A DNA stretch of 55,350 bases from DATFYM01 sp035315065. GTDB taxonomy: Bacteria > Acidobacteriota > Terriglobia > UBA7540. Positions 16,110 through 24,550 of this stretch are shown here, one piece after another. Every line of letters begins with the position of its first letter. Positions within the stretch are counted from its first letter, which is position 1. A program made the position numbers and the translations under genes. The stretch covers positions 1 through 55,350 of the forward strand of contig DATFYM010000036.1 of the NCBI GenBank assembly GCA_035315065.1. The letters run 5' to 3'. The notes below the pieces were generated by a model that did no database searches, was not told the origin of the DNA, and was given only the letters and a program-made list of their open reading frames with translations.

Positions 16110-16673
16110 TTGAGAATCCGGGACCTTTCCCCGCAAGACCTGGCGGCTGTTCTTGCCGTCCAGCGTGAGACCCTTGGCGCTGCGCAGTGGTTTGACTCGG
16201 ACTACCGGCGGCTGGCCGAAGACCCCGGCGGCTTCGTCCTGGTGGCTGAGCTATCTGGCCCCGTGCCTACGGCAACTGAAAACGGGGGCAGTTGCGCACG
16301 AGAAGATGGACCACGGACAACGGAAGCGGCGCGTTCACCCGAAGTTGCCGGCTTTGCGGCCTTCCATCAAGTTCTGGATGAGGCCGAACTGAGAAACATG
16401 GCGGTGGCTTCCAGTTATCGGCGCCGCGGTGTGGGCACGGCCCTACTGAACGAAGCCCACCGAAGACTTCGCGAACTGGGCGTTAAGCGGATCTACCTGG
16501 AGGTCCGCGCCGGGAACGCCCCCGCCATTCAACTGTACGAGGCCGCTGGCTACCGCCGTGAATCCATCCGAAAGGATTACTACCAACGGCCGGATGAGGA
16601 CGCTTGCGTCATGTCGGTCGCCTTGCCGGAACCCTTCCTTCGTCTGCCGGGAGGTGGGCGGCCGGGGAAGTGA
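16110..16673 (+). CDS. rimI: RimI-type ribosomal-protein-S18-alanine N-acetyltransferase
   Basis: 187-residue GNAT acetyltransferase. The acetyl-CoA site is in MAVASSYRRRGVGTALLNEA (R/Q-x-x-G-x-G/A) and the C-terminal LEVRAGNAPAIQLYEAAGY is typical of RimI, which acetylates the N-terminus of S18. It starts at TTG 16110 within a few bases of a repeat arm. About 30 residues (48-77, from LSGPVPTATENGG) interrupt the strand pair before VAGFAAFHQV; they are absent from typical RimI and include CACGGACAACGG-type words, so a repeat seems to have inserted in frame. Adjacent tsaB supports the call. Confidence 0.82.
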   Translation: MRIRDLSPQDLAAVLAVQRETLGAAQWFDSDYRRLAEDPGGFVLVAELSGPVPTATENGGSCAREDGPRTTEAARSPEVAGFAAFHQVLDEAELRNMAVASSYRRRGVGTALLNEAHRRLRELGVKRIYLEVRAGNAPAIQLYEAAGYRRESIRKDYYQRPDEDACVMSVALPEPFLRLPGGGRPGK

Positions 16674-16722
16674 GTGGCAGGCTCGGTTGTTGTAGGAGGC
16701 TCGCTGACCCGCAGAAATACTG

Positions 16723-16752
16723 TTGACAGGAATTACCTTTCCGTACTACACT
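16723..16752 (+). promoter_or_regulatory. promoter for a leaderless HTH gene
   Basis: TTGACA (16723-16728), 18-bp spacer, TACACT (16747-16752). The -10 box ends 7 bp before ATG 16759, so transcription should start at the start codon. Confidence 0.6.
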
Positions 16753-16758
16753 CGGGTC

Positions 16759-17058
16759 ATGGGCACAGAGAAACTTCTGAATCCGCGTCAGGCGGCGTTA
16801 CGGTTGGGACGAAGTCACGAATGGGTCTATACGCAAATCCGTCGCGGCCTCATTCCCTTCGTCACCGTGGACCGAATCGGTCTCAGCGTGGCGCCGGCGA
16901 TCCGCCTTGAGGAAGACGTGGTGAAAGCGCTGGCTGGGCGCCTTCGCCGCGTCGACAAGAAACGGCAGGAGGCTCGCGTCATTCGGGCTCAAGAGAGGGC
17001 CAAACACCCCGAGTTGAGCGAGAAGGGAACGCCGAAGCGTACGCATCGGCCGAAGTAG
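16759..17058 (+). CDS. small helix-turn-helix (excisionase-like) protein
   Basis: 99 residues. The N-terminal half (LLNPRQAALRLGRSHEWVYTQIRRGLIPF) is a MerR/excisionase-type winged HTH; the C-terminal half is very basic (RRVDKKRQEARVIRAQERAK, then a Lys/Arg-rich end). It is probably a small DNA-binding regulator; its target is unknown. It has its own strong promoter and no ribosome site because the predicted mRNA is leaderless. No integrase or phage gene is nearby, so excision is not supported. Confidence 0.75.
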   Translation: MGTEKLLNPRQAALRLGRSHEWVYTQIRRGLIPFVTVDRIGLSVAPAIRLEEDVVKALAGRLRRVDKKRQEARVIRAQERAKHPELSEKGTPKRTHRPK

Positions 17059-17159
17059 GGTTAGCGCCAGTCTGGTAGACACCTTACGCCGATTCACCGA
17101 CTTGGATCAAGCCACGTCGCGCGGCGGTGCGACATAAAGTGAGAAGCGGTCCATTGGAT

Positions 17160-17346
17160 CCCGCTCGGCGGGACGGGCGTCCGCCCGCCATGTCGTGGGC
17201 ACCCAGCCTGTATGGACTGGGTCCCCATGGTTTCTTACATCTGCCTTCTCAACTCAATCCTTTCAACCCTCCTTGGCGAGGAAGCGGGACGCTCCCGCCA
17301 CAGCGGGCGAGACGCCCGCGCTACAACCCTCAGGCACGCTTCTCCC
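17160..17346. repeat. REP-like palindromes in the gap after the HTH gene
   Basis: The gap 17059-17381 has no gene. It holds CGGGACGGGCGTCCGCCCG (17171-17189), then GCGGGACGCTCCCGC (17285-17299) and GCGGGCGAGACGCCCGCGC (17304-17322), short GC hairpins of the same class as 5983-6035. GGACTGGGTCC at 17213-17223 faces GGCACCCAGCC just before it. Confidence 0.6.
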
Positions 17347-17381
17347 AGGGACGCGGGACGACGGTTCGGCAAGGCATACCG

Positions 17382-19364
17382 CTACGATTCGTTGACCGGC
17401 GCCCTCGCCGTGACCGCTTCCTGGTCCTTGTACTGAAGCTGATACAGTTTGTAATAGATGCCGCGCTTCTCGATCAACTCCTGGTGCGTGCCCATTTCGC
17501 GGACGTGACCGTGGTGCATGACGATGATCTTCGAGGCGTTCTGAATGGTAGAGAGCCGGTGGGCGATCACCAGCGAGGTGCGTCCGCGAAGCAAACTGCG
17601 CAGGCCCTCGCGAATCATGTACTCGGTCTCCGGATCGACGCTGGAGGTGGCCTCATCGAGGATGAGAATGCGAGGCGAGTGAGCGATGGCGCGTGCGAAC
17701 GAGAGCAACTGTTTCTGCCCTGTTGAGAGCGTGGAGCCGCGCTCCTTTACCGGCTCGTTGAAGCCGCCCGGCAGGCTCTCGATGAAGTCGAGAATATTCA
17801 CCTCGCGCGCTGCCTCGCGGATGTCACTGTCGGTGATCCATTCCGTGCCCATGCGGATGTTGCTGGCAATGGTGCCCGAAAAAAGGAACGGGTCCTGGAG
17901 CACGATGCCGAAGTTCCGGCGCAGGTCGCACAGGCGGAGGCGGCGGATGTCGATGCCATCGAGCGTGATCGAACCTTCCTGGATATCGTAGAAGCGCAGT
18001 AGCAGGCTGGTGAGCGTGGTTTTGCCGGCCCCGGTGTGCCCCACAACTGCCACCGTCTCGCCGGGTTCGATGGTGAAGGAAACGTTCTCGACCACGCGAT
18101 GACCGTCGCGATAGGCGAAGCCAACGTTGCGGAACTCGACGCGTCCCTGGAATTCCGGGGTTCGGGACTCGGGGCTCGGGATTCGTGAAGAAGACGGGAG
18201 TCGGGAGTCGCGAGTCGGGAATCGCACCTCTGCGAGTCCCGGCTCTTCCGCGAACCCCGAATCCCGAACCCCGAACCCCGGCTCTTCCGCGGGTTCCGGA
18301 GGATCAGTGATCGTCACCGGCGTATCCAGCAGCTTGAAGATGCGCTCGGAAGCGGCCATGGCCGCCTGCAGGATGTTATACTTGTCGCTCAGGTCCTGAA
18401 TGGGACGGAAGAAGCGCTGCGAATACTGGATGAAGGCGATCGCGGTGCCCACCGTGACCGCGCCGCGCAGGCTCATGCCGCCGCCCAGCCAGATGATGAT
18501 GCCCACCGCGACCACGCCCAGCAACTCCACGGTCGGGTAAAAAAGGCCATAGGCGAGGATGGAGTCCTTGTAGGCATCCATGTGGGTGCGGTTGATCTGC
18601 TCGAATTCCGCGTAGCTCCGCTCCTCGCGATTAAAGAGTTGGAGGACCGCCATGCCTGTAATGTGTTCCTGAAGATAGGCGTTGATGCGGGCGATGGCGG
18701 TGCGGATGCGGCGGTAGGAGTCGCGCACCGCCTTGCGGAAGGCCATAGTGACCGCCACGATCAGCGGCAACACGGAGAAAGTGAGCAGCGCCAGCTTCCA
18801 GTCCATCTTCAGCATCACCACGATGATGCTGAGCAAGGTAAAGATGTCGCCGAAGATGGCCACTACGCCAGAAGCGAAAAGGTCGTTCAGCACGTCCACA
18901 TCGGTAGTAAGCCTCGTCACCATGCGGCCTACCGGGTTGCGATCATAGTAGCTCAACTGGAGGCGTTGCAGGTGGGCGAAGATCTGCCGGCGCAGGTCGT
19001 ACATCACCTTTTGCCCCACCAATTGCATCGCGAACGATTGCCCAAACTCCAGGAAGAACGTCAGCAGCACGGAGGGTAAGAAGAAGAGAAGAGCGATTTG
19101 CAGGATACCCATGCGCGGGTCAGCGCTGAGGAACTGCGCCAGGATGTGCGGCGTATGCTGCTGCTTGGTTGGGTCGAGGTAGCGGTCGATTTCCACCTTC
19201 ATCAAGTAAGGCGGAACGGCTTGCAGCAGGCCATAGAAGAAGATGGCGATAAGTGCGACCACTACGACGCGCCAGTAGGGGCGGAGATAGGTGAGAAGCC
19301 GACGCATCAAGCGGGAGTCGTAAGCCTTGCCTAGAACCTCTTCCTCGTGGATACTCTCAGCCAT
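17382..19364 (-). CDS. ABC exporter half-transporter (MsbA/BmrD-like), second subunit
   Basis: 660 residues from ATG 19362-19364 (MAESIHEEEVLG). A six-helix exporter TMD (about 30-340) precedes an ATP-binding domain with Walker A GHTGAGKTTL, Q-loop VLQDPFLF, signature LSTGQKQLLSFARA and Walker B ILILDEATSSVD. The signature is LSTGQ rather than LSGGQ, suggesting one degenerate site in a heterodimer with the upstream partner (19544-21289). The linker between TMD and NBD (about residues 353-407) contains a GTTCGGG/CTCGGG/GGAGTCG heptad element translated in frame. The frame stays open upstream to 19535 through a repeat element; that extension is not believed. Substrate unknown; multidrug or lipid export is likely. 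Confidence 0.88.
   Translation of the reverse strand: MAESIHEEEVLGKAYDSRLMRRLLTYLRPYWRVVVVALIAIFFYGLLQAVPPYLMKVEIDRYLDPTKQQHTPHILAQFLSADPRMGILQIALLFFLPSVLLTFFLEFGQSFAMQLVGQKVMYDLRRQIFAHLQRLQLSYYDRNPVGRMVTRLTTDVDVLNDLFASGVVAIFGDIFTLLSIIVVMLKMDWKLALLTFSVLPLIVAVTMAFRKAVRDSYRRIRTAIARINAYLQEHITGMAVLQLFNREERSYAEFEQINRTHMDAYKDSILAYGLFYPTVELLGVVAVGIIIWLGGGMSLRGAVTVGTAIAFIQYSQRFFRPIQDLSDKYNILQAAMAASERIFKLLDTPVTITDPPEPAEEPGFGVRDSGFAEEPGLAEVRFPTRDSRLPSSSRIPSPESRTPEFQGRVEFRNVGFAYRDGHRVVENVSFTIEPGETVAVVGHTGAGKTTLTSLLLRFYDIQEGSITLDGIDIRRLRLCDLRRNFGIVLQDPFLFSGTIASNIRMGTEWITDSDIREAAREVNILDFIESLPGGFNEPVKERGSTLSTGQKQLLSFARAIAHSPRILILDEATSSVDPETEYMIREGLRSLLRGRTSLVIAHRLSTIQNASKIIVMHHGHVREMGTHQELIEKRGIYYKLYQLQYKDQEAVTARAPVNES
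18152..18280. repeat. heptad element inside the ABC exporter linker
   Basis: Runs of TTCGGGA/CTCGGGG (18160-18180), GGAGTCG GGAGTCG CGAGTCG GGAATCG (18197-18224), and the complements CGAACCC CGAATCC CGAACCC CGAACCC (18251-18278). It is read through in frame as a Pro/Ser/Arg-rich linker. Confidence 0.75.
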
Positions 19365-19406
19365 GTTCTCCCTAGCAACAGTAGTTCTGGCTTGCGCCGC
19401 AGGCGC

Positions 19407-19543
19407 CTTGGAGTGCGGCAGCTTGCTGCCGCCTTGTCTTTTCCGCGAGGTTGCTCGCGGAGCCCCTTGGCGGGGAGCGATAGCAAATACGGCCAGCAAG
19501 CTGGCCTGGGCGAAAGCGGCAGCAAGCTGCCGCACTCCAAAAG
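19407..19543. repeat. 137-bp MITE-like palindromic element between the two ABC genes
   Basis: Terminal inverted repeats CTTGGAGTGCGGCAGCTTGC (19407-19426) and GCAAGCTGCCGCACTCCAAA (19522-19541), each itself containing a GCGGCAGC/GCTGCCGC palindrome; inside are further hairpins (CCGCGAGGTTGCTCGCGG, 19443-19460; GGCCAGCAAGCTGGCC, 19491-19506). It begins exactly where the upstream ABC gene stops. Confidence 0.75.
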
Positions 19544-21289
19544 CTAGACCTCCCTCTCCAACTCCTCCTCTATGAGCTGCCGGTTATACAATTCCGTGTA
19601 GTGTCCATCGAGCGATAGCAGTTCCTCATGCGTTCCCCGTTCGACGATTTCGCCGTCGTGCAGCACCACAATCTCATCCGCATTGCGAATGGTGGAAACG
19701 CGGTGCGAGATCAGGATGGTCGTTCGGCCGGCCATAATGCCTGTCAGGTGGCCGAGGATTCTCTCCTCCGTGCCGGTATCGACGCTGGAGAGCGCGTCGT
19801 CGAGAATCAATATCTTCGGGTTGCGGATTACGGCGCGCGAAATGGCAGTGCGCTGCTTCTGGCCGCCCGAGAGCGTCACCCCGCGCTCGCCCACCATGGT
19901 GTCGAAGCCCTTGGGAAAGGCGCGAATCTCGGGCAGGATGTTGGAAACCTCGGTCGCCTCCTGCACCTGGGCGTCAGTGGCGTCGGGCGCGCCGAACCTG
20001 ACGTTCTCGCGGATGGTCTCGCTGAAGAGGAAAGTCTCTTGCGGCACAAAGCCGATGTGCTCGCGCAGCACCCGAAGCGGAATCTCGCGGACGGGGACAC
20101 CGTCGATGAAGAGCGTGCCCGGAGGCGCGTCGTAGAGGCGCGGGATCAGATTCGCGAGCGTCGATTTGCCGGCGCCGGTCGCGCCCACCAGCGCCACGCT
20201 GCGCCCGGCGGGTATGTGCAGATTGAGGCGCTTCAGCACCGGCTTTCCGTTGTATGAGAACGTGAGGTCGCGAAACTCAATTTCGCCCTCGATATTCCGG
20301 ACGGGGTCCGGCGGCACGTCGCGATCATCAATGTCGGGCTGGGCGAGGAAAATGCTCCACAGGCGCTCGAGGGACGCGAGCCCGCGTTGCAAAAGATTCA
20401 CCACCCAGCCCAGGGCGATGATGGGCCAGATGAGATACATTAGGTAGACGTTGAAAGCGGCAAAGGTGCCAAGCGAGATTTTGCCCGCCAGCACGTGCCG
20501 CCCGCCCACCACCAGGATCAGCATGAAGGAGATGGCGAAGAGCAGGGCCAGCGCCGGCCAGAGGAAGCTGCTGATCCAGATCAGGCGTTTGTTCTTCTCC
20601 ACAAATTCCTGGTTCGTGCGGTCGAACTCTGCCATCTCGGATTCTTCCTGGCAGAAGGCGCGGACCACGCGCACGCCGGCCAGGTTCTCGCGCACCCGCT
20701 CGGTCATTTCGGAGTACATCGCCTGGATGCGTTCGAATCGGTCGTGAATCCGCTGACCGAAGATCTTCACCAGGATCGAAACCAGCGGCATGGGGAAGAG
20801 CGCCAGAATGGTGAGCCACCAATCGAGGTGAATCATCAGGGCGACGGTAGCGATGCCGGCCACCAGGGTCGAGGCGGAGTACATGATGCCCGGGCCGACC
20901 AGGTTGCGGACGGCATTGAGGTCGTTGGTGAGCTTCGACATCAGGTCGCCGGTGCGCGTCTCGGTGTAGAAGCGCTGCGAGAGGCGCATGAGGTGAGCGA
21001 AGAGGTCGTTGCGCAGGTCGTATTCGACGTCGCGCGAGATACCGATGAGGATCCAGCGCATCCAGAAGAGAAAGATGGCCTTCACCAGCCCCACGCCCAC
21101 CAGCAACGCCGCATAGGATAGGAGCTTGTGAGCGGGGGTCCCGCTCGTGATGCCGTCGATCCCGGCCTTGATGATGAGCGGAATGGTGACGCCCACCGCC
21201 TGGGTGACGATCAGGGTGGCGAAGCCCGTCACGTAGCGCTTCTGGTAGCGAGCGAGATACGGCTTGAGGGGTCGAAGGCGGCGAAGCAT
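19544..21289 (-). CDS. ABC exporter half-transporter (MsbA/BmrC-like), first subunit
   Basis: 581 residues from ATG 21289 (MLRRLRPLKPYLARY); the frame is open upstream to 21409 but those residues do not fit the family. TMD about 10-320, then an ATPase domain with Walker A GATGAGKSTL, Q-loop VPQETFLF, signature LSGGQKQR, Walker B ILILDDALSSVD and H-loop ISHRVSTI. Walker B ends in Asp-Asp rather than Asp-Glu, so the catalytic Glu is replaced here, while the partner keeps Glu. Together with the LSTGQ of the partner this points to an asymmetric heterodimer of the BmrCD/TM287-288 type. Confidence 0.88.
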   Translation of the reverse strand: MLRRLRPLKPYLARYQKRYVTGFATLIVTQAVGVTIPLIIKAGIDGITSGTPAHKLLSYAALLVGVGLVKAIFLFWMRWILIGISRDVEYDLRNDLFAHLMRLSQRFYTETRTGDLMSKLTNDLNAVRNLVGPGIMYSASTLVAGIATVALMIHLDWWLTILALFPMPLVSILVKIFGQRIHDRFERIQAMYSEMTERVRENLAGVRVVRAFCQEESEMAEFDRTNQEFVEKNKRLIWISSFLWPALALLFAISFMLILVVGGRHVLAGKISLGTFAAFNVYLMYLIWPIIALGWVVNLLQRGLASLERLWSIFLAQPDIDDRDVPPDPVRNIEGEIEFRDLTFSYNGKPVLKRLNLHIPAGRSVALVGATGAGKSTLANLIPRLYDAPPGTLFIDGVPVREIPLRVLREHIGFVPQETFLFSETIRENVRFGAPDATDAQVQEATEVSNILPEIRAFPKGFDTMVGERGVTLSGGQKQRTAISRAVIRNPKILILDDALSSVDTGTEERILGHLTGIMAGRTTILISHRVSTIRNADEIVVLHDGEIVERGTHEELLSLDGHYTELYNRQLIEEELEREV

Positions 21290-21375
21290 GAGCGAATATA
21301 ATAGATGAGTATGGACCCCAAAGGGTCGCGTCGATAGAATCGGAATTGGAGTTTTGCTTGCAGGAAGGAGCACTG

Positions 21376-22221
21376 ATGCGAGTCGCGGCTGTGCAGATGG
21401 ACGTAACAATCCTTGAGAAGGAGCGCAATCTCGAAGAGATCCTCCGCAGAACCGAGGAAGCGGCGGCCGCCGGGGCTGAGCTGACTGTGTTTCCGGAATG
21501 CGCGCTCACCGGCTACTGTTTCACCGGCCGCGAGGAAGCAGCGCCAGTGGCGGAAACCGCGCCGGGTCCGTCCACGGAGAAAATCGCCGCCACCGCGAAT
21601 CGCCTGGGCGTAACGGTGGTGGTGGGATTGCTCGAGCGCGAGGGCGACAACATCTACAACGCGGCGGCCGTCGTCACGCCCGGCGGCATCCTCGGAACCT
21701 ATCGCAAGGTCCACCTGCTTTGCCTCGGTATCGACCGCTTTGACGCCCTCGGCGACAAGCCGTTTCCGGTGTTCGAGACGCCGCACGGCAACATCGGCAT
21801 CAACATCTGCTTCGATTGCAGCTTTCCCGAGTCGGGACGGGCGGTGAAGCTCAACGGCGCGCAGATCCTGGCCATTCCCACCAACTGGCCCATCGGCTCC
21901 GATACCTGGCAGCATACGCCGAAGGTCCGCGCCACCGAGAACCACCTCATCGTGATCGCCGCCGACCGCGTGGGCGAAGAGCGGGGCTTCCGCTTCGCCG
22001 GGCATTCACAGATCGTCGATTTTGAGGGACGGTTGCTCGCGGAGGCGGGCGAAACGGAAGAGACCATTCTATACGGGGAAATCGATCCGGCCGCCGCCGA
22101 CCACAACCGGGTGGTGCGCCGGCCGGGAGAGTGGGAATTCGACCGCATCGCCATGCGCCGGCCGGAAATGTACGAGGTCATCACGCATAACCGAACGAAC
22201 GCACGGGCGGTAAAGGAGTGA
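21376..22221 (+). CDS. nitrilase-superfamily carbon-nitrogen hydrolase
   Basis: 281 residues with the Glu-Lys-Cys triad: Glu in LTVFPECALTGY, Lys in YRKVHLLCLGIDRF and Cys in NICFDCSFPESGR. Such enzymes hydrolyse amides, ureas or nitriles with a cysteine nucleophile in the cytoplasm; the sequence does not reveal the substrate. ATG 21376 follows an AGGAG 5 bp upstream; an upstream in-frame codon at 21346 is less likely. It is divergent from the ABC pair and its 3' end overlaps the convergent DUF2442 gene by 41 bp. Confidence 0.88.
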   Translation: MRVAAVQMDVTILEKERNLEEILRRTEEAAAAGAELTVFPECALTGYCFTGREEAAPVAETAPGPSTEKIAATANRLGVTVVVGLLEREGDNIYNAAAVVTPGGILGTYRKVHLLCLGIDRFDALGDKPFPVFETPHGNIGINICFDCSFPESGRAVKLNGAQILAIPTNWPIGSDTWQHTPKVRATENHLIVIAADRVGEERGFRFAGHSQIVDFEGRLLAEAGETEETILYGEIDPAAADHNRVVRRPGEWEFDRIAMRRPEMYEVITHNRTNARAVKE

Positions 22222-22480
22222 GGGGAAGAGCCTTGGTGGGCGGAGCGCTCAGCAGGCCCTCGGCGCAGAAGTGTTCGTTCAGTTCCGGCCAATAGATCTG
22301 GTACCCATTGCCGCTCAGGCGCCACTTTTTCCTTTGCTGTGGCGTCGCGTTCAGAAGCCGAGGATACCAGGCCAACGACACGGCGAGCGTTGACCCGTCG
22401 ACCAAGGCAACACGCAACGAGTCCTCGCTAAATTCGACGCCCGCCACGCGTTCAAGGGAACGCGGTGCCCAAGTATTCAT
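22181..22480 (-). CDS. DUF2442 protein
   Basis: 99 residues. The DUF2442 core is clear: VEFSEDSLRVALVDGSTLAV, then a tryptophan/tyrosine-rich SLAWYPRLLNAT, and NGYQIYWPELNEHF. Members are small proteins often encoded beside a DUF4160 protein in modules thought to resemble toxin-antitoxin pairs; no DUF4160 partner is seen here. ATG 22480 has GGAGGAATC immediately upstream. The C-terminal tail (LLSAPPTKALPLTPLPP) runs into the convergent hydrolase gene, which may mean the original 3' end has been replaced. Confidence 0.82.
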   Translation of the reverse strand: MNTWAPRSLERVAGVEFSEDSLRVALVDGSTLAVSLAWYPRLLNATPQQRKKWRLSGNGYQIYWPELNEHFCAEGLLSAPPTKALPLTPLPPVRSFGYA

Positions 22481-22689
22481 GATTCCTCCGTCGTGGCTGA
22501 TGCCCGGCAATCCTGTTTGGTAGAGCCAAGAGTACCGCCTGAAACCACTCGAATGCAAGCAGAATCTTCAGGACCAGACGACAATAGTGCAATCAACCGG
22601 AAACTCTCACGCCTGGCTGATGAGGTGGAGAAGATGATGATGCGGAAGTAGGGGCGCACGGGGGGTACGCCCCGGTAAAGGTGGAGACG

Positions 22690-24171
22690 TCAGGGCGCTT
22701 CGGCTGCCCAAGTCAACTGGAAGAAGTGGTGCCCCATGATCGCCAGCTCCATCGCCGTATCCAGGTGCTGGCGGTGGGTCTTGAGGGCATCGGCCAGGAA
22801 TTTCCAGTACTCAGCGCGATAGTTGCTCAAGAGCCCCTGGCGCCACAGCGAACGGGCCACGGCCATCATGTCCGAGAAGTCGAGGGGCTTACGCGCTACC
22901 CCCCCACCCAAATGCGAAAGAAAGGCGGAAGCGCGCTCGAAGTACTCGCGGGGACTGTAAATGGTTTCTAGAATTCTCTTGTAGCCAGCCACCAGGTCGG
23001 CGGTGTTCATCTTCGGAATGAAGTTGACATCGAGGAGCGTGTTGTTGCCGAGGCTCTCCCGTAGCAAACGGCCCTCCGCCTTGAGTCGGCGCCACAACTG
23101 GGTGTTGGGAATGGCGGTCAGCAGTCCGACCATGGAAAGGGGAATGGCGGCGTCACGGATAAACTGAATTTGCCGGTCAAAAACATCGAGGGGATCGTGG
23201 TCGAAGCCTACGATGAAGCCGGCCATCACTTCAATGCCGCGGGCTTGAATCCGCTTGACGCTTTCGAGCAAATCCCCGCGCAAATTCTGGAACTTGGTGG
23301 TTTCCTTGAGGCTCTCGGCCACCGGGGTTTCGATACCCAGAAAAACGCTGGTGAAATGAGCCTCGCGCATGAGGCTCAGGAGTTCCTCATCCTCGGCGAG
23401 GTTCAACGAAGCCTCGGTGAAGAGCGAGAAGGGAAACTTGTGATCCCGCATCCACGCGACAAGCTGCGGCAAGAGCAGCTTCACGCTCTTCTTGTTGCCG
23501 ATAAAGTTGTCGTCCACCAGGAACACGCGCCCGCGCCAGCCGAGATCGTACATTCGCTGGAGTTCGGCGCAGATTTGATCCCCCGTCTTGGTGCGGGGGC
23601 GGCGGCCGTAGATCTCGATGATGTCGCAGAACTCACAGGTGAAAGGGCAGCCGCGCGAATACTGCACCGGCAGGGTGCTGTAACGGCGCAGTTTCGCCAA
23701 GCGAAGGTGGGGCAGCGGAACCTGGGTTAGATCGGGGAGTTGCTTGGCCTTGTAATGGCGCTGCGCCTCGCCACGCTCCAGGTCAGCGACCAGTTGCGTC
23801 ATCAATTCTTCCGCCTCGCCTTCCACCAGGTGATCCGCTTCCGCCAGGTTCGAGTCCTGGGTGCTCACGATCGGTCCTCCCACCACGGTGGTGCGCCCGT
23901 GCTGCTTGGCCCGCGCAATGGCTGTCTTCATGGAGGGTCCCTGCACGATCATTCCGCTGAAAAAAACGACGTCGGCCCAATCAAGGTGCGAATCCTTGAG
24001 CGGCTGGACGTTCATGTCCACCAATCGGCGCTCCCAGTGGGCGGGGAGCATCGCCGAAACGGTCAGCAGGCCGAGAGGCGGGAACGCCGAGCGCTTGCCC
24101 AGGAATGGCAAGGCGTGCTTGAAACTCCAAAAAGTGTCGGGAAATTCGGGGTATACCAACAGGACCTTCAT
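22690..24171 (-). CDS. B12-binding radical SAM protein, HpnP-like architecture
   Basis: 493 residues from ATG 24171, which has GGAGG just upstream. The N-terminal third is a cobalamin-binding fold (MKVLLVYPEFPDTFWSFKHA, PPLGLLTVSAMLP, VVFFSGMIVQG). The radical SAM core carries SRGCPFTCEFCDI, the CxxxCxxC cluster motif, followed by RVFLVDDNFIGNKK, and the C-terminus looks like DUF4070. This is the architecture of the hopanoid C-2 methylase HpnP and related B12-dependent radical SAM enzymes. No hopanoid gene is adjacent, so HpnP is only one possibility; a methylase or other SAM chemistry on a lipid is the cautious reading. Confidence 0.82.
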   Translation of the reverse strand: MKVLLVYPEFPDTFWSFKHALPFLGKRSAFPPLGLLTVSAMLPAHWERRLVDMNVQPLKDSHLDWADVVFFSGMIVQGPSMKTAIARAKQHGRTTVVGGPIVSTQDSNLAEADHLVEGEAEELMTQLVADLERGEAQRHYKAKQLPDLTQVPLPHLRLAKLRRYSTLPVQYSRGCPFTCEFCDIIEIYGRRPRTKTGDQICAELQRMYDLGWRGRVFLVDDNFIGNKKSVKLLLPQLVAWMRDHKFPFSLFTEASLNLAEDEELLSLMREAHFTSVFLGIETPVAESLKETTKFQNLRGDLLESVKRIQARGIEVMAGFIVGFDHDPLDVFDRQIQFIRDAAIPLSMVGLLTAIPNTQLWRRLKAEGRLLRESLGNNTLLDVNFIPKMNTADLVAGYKRILETIYSPREYFERASAFLSHLGGGVARKPLDFSDMMAVARSLWRQGLLSNYRAEYWKFLADALKTHRQHLDTAMELAIMGHHFFQLTWAAEAP

Positions 24172-24550
24172 GGGTCCCTCCTCTTTTGATTTTGGTGTGA
24201 TCCACACTCTCGGCTTTCGCTCTGTGAGGCGGGATCCTTAATGTCCGTTCTGGCGTGTGTTCGCGACCGACCGCCTGATGGAACCGCAAGTAGTCTAACA
24301 CGCTCAATCCAATTGTTCCACAAAAACACGACAGAACATGACCCCACAACAACGGGTTCCAGGTTCACACCGATACCTCGATCTGCACGGAGCGCACCCA
24401 TAGTTGCAACCAGCCCTCAGGCTGGCATGTACGGACTGCGAAGTCTGTTCCATATTGAACACATGCCAGAAATTCTTAGGGGAGACAAGATTACGGGATG
24501 AATCCGGGTGGGAGGTTGCTGGCCATGTCGCCGGTCTACAACTATGCGGC
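24172..24550. other. 379-bp gap with small dyads, no gene seen
   Basis: It separates the radical SAM gene from the hydrogenase operon. Seen are the palindrome GTGTGATCCACAC (24195-24207) just upstream of the radical SAM start, and a dyad TGTTC-N6-GAACA (24446-24461) enclosed by GGCATGT (24424-24430) and ACATGCC (24461-24467). These could be operators. No convincing reading frame. Confidence 0.4.

Noticed and set aside
22492..22650. Small plus-strand frame ending KLSRLADEVEKMMMRK
   Set aside because: Amphipathic end looks protein-like, but there is no ribosome site or family and it overlaps the DUF2442 start region on the other strand. Could be a gene remnant.
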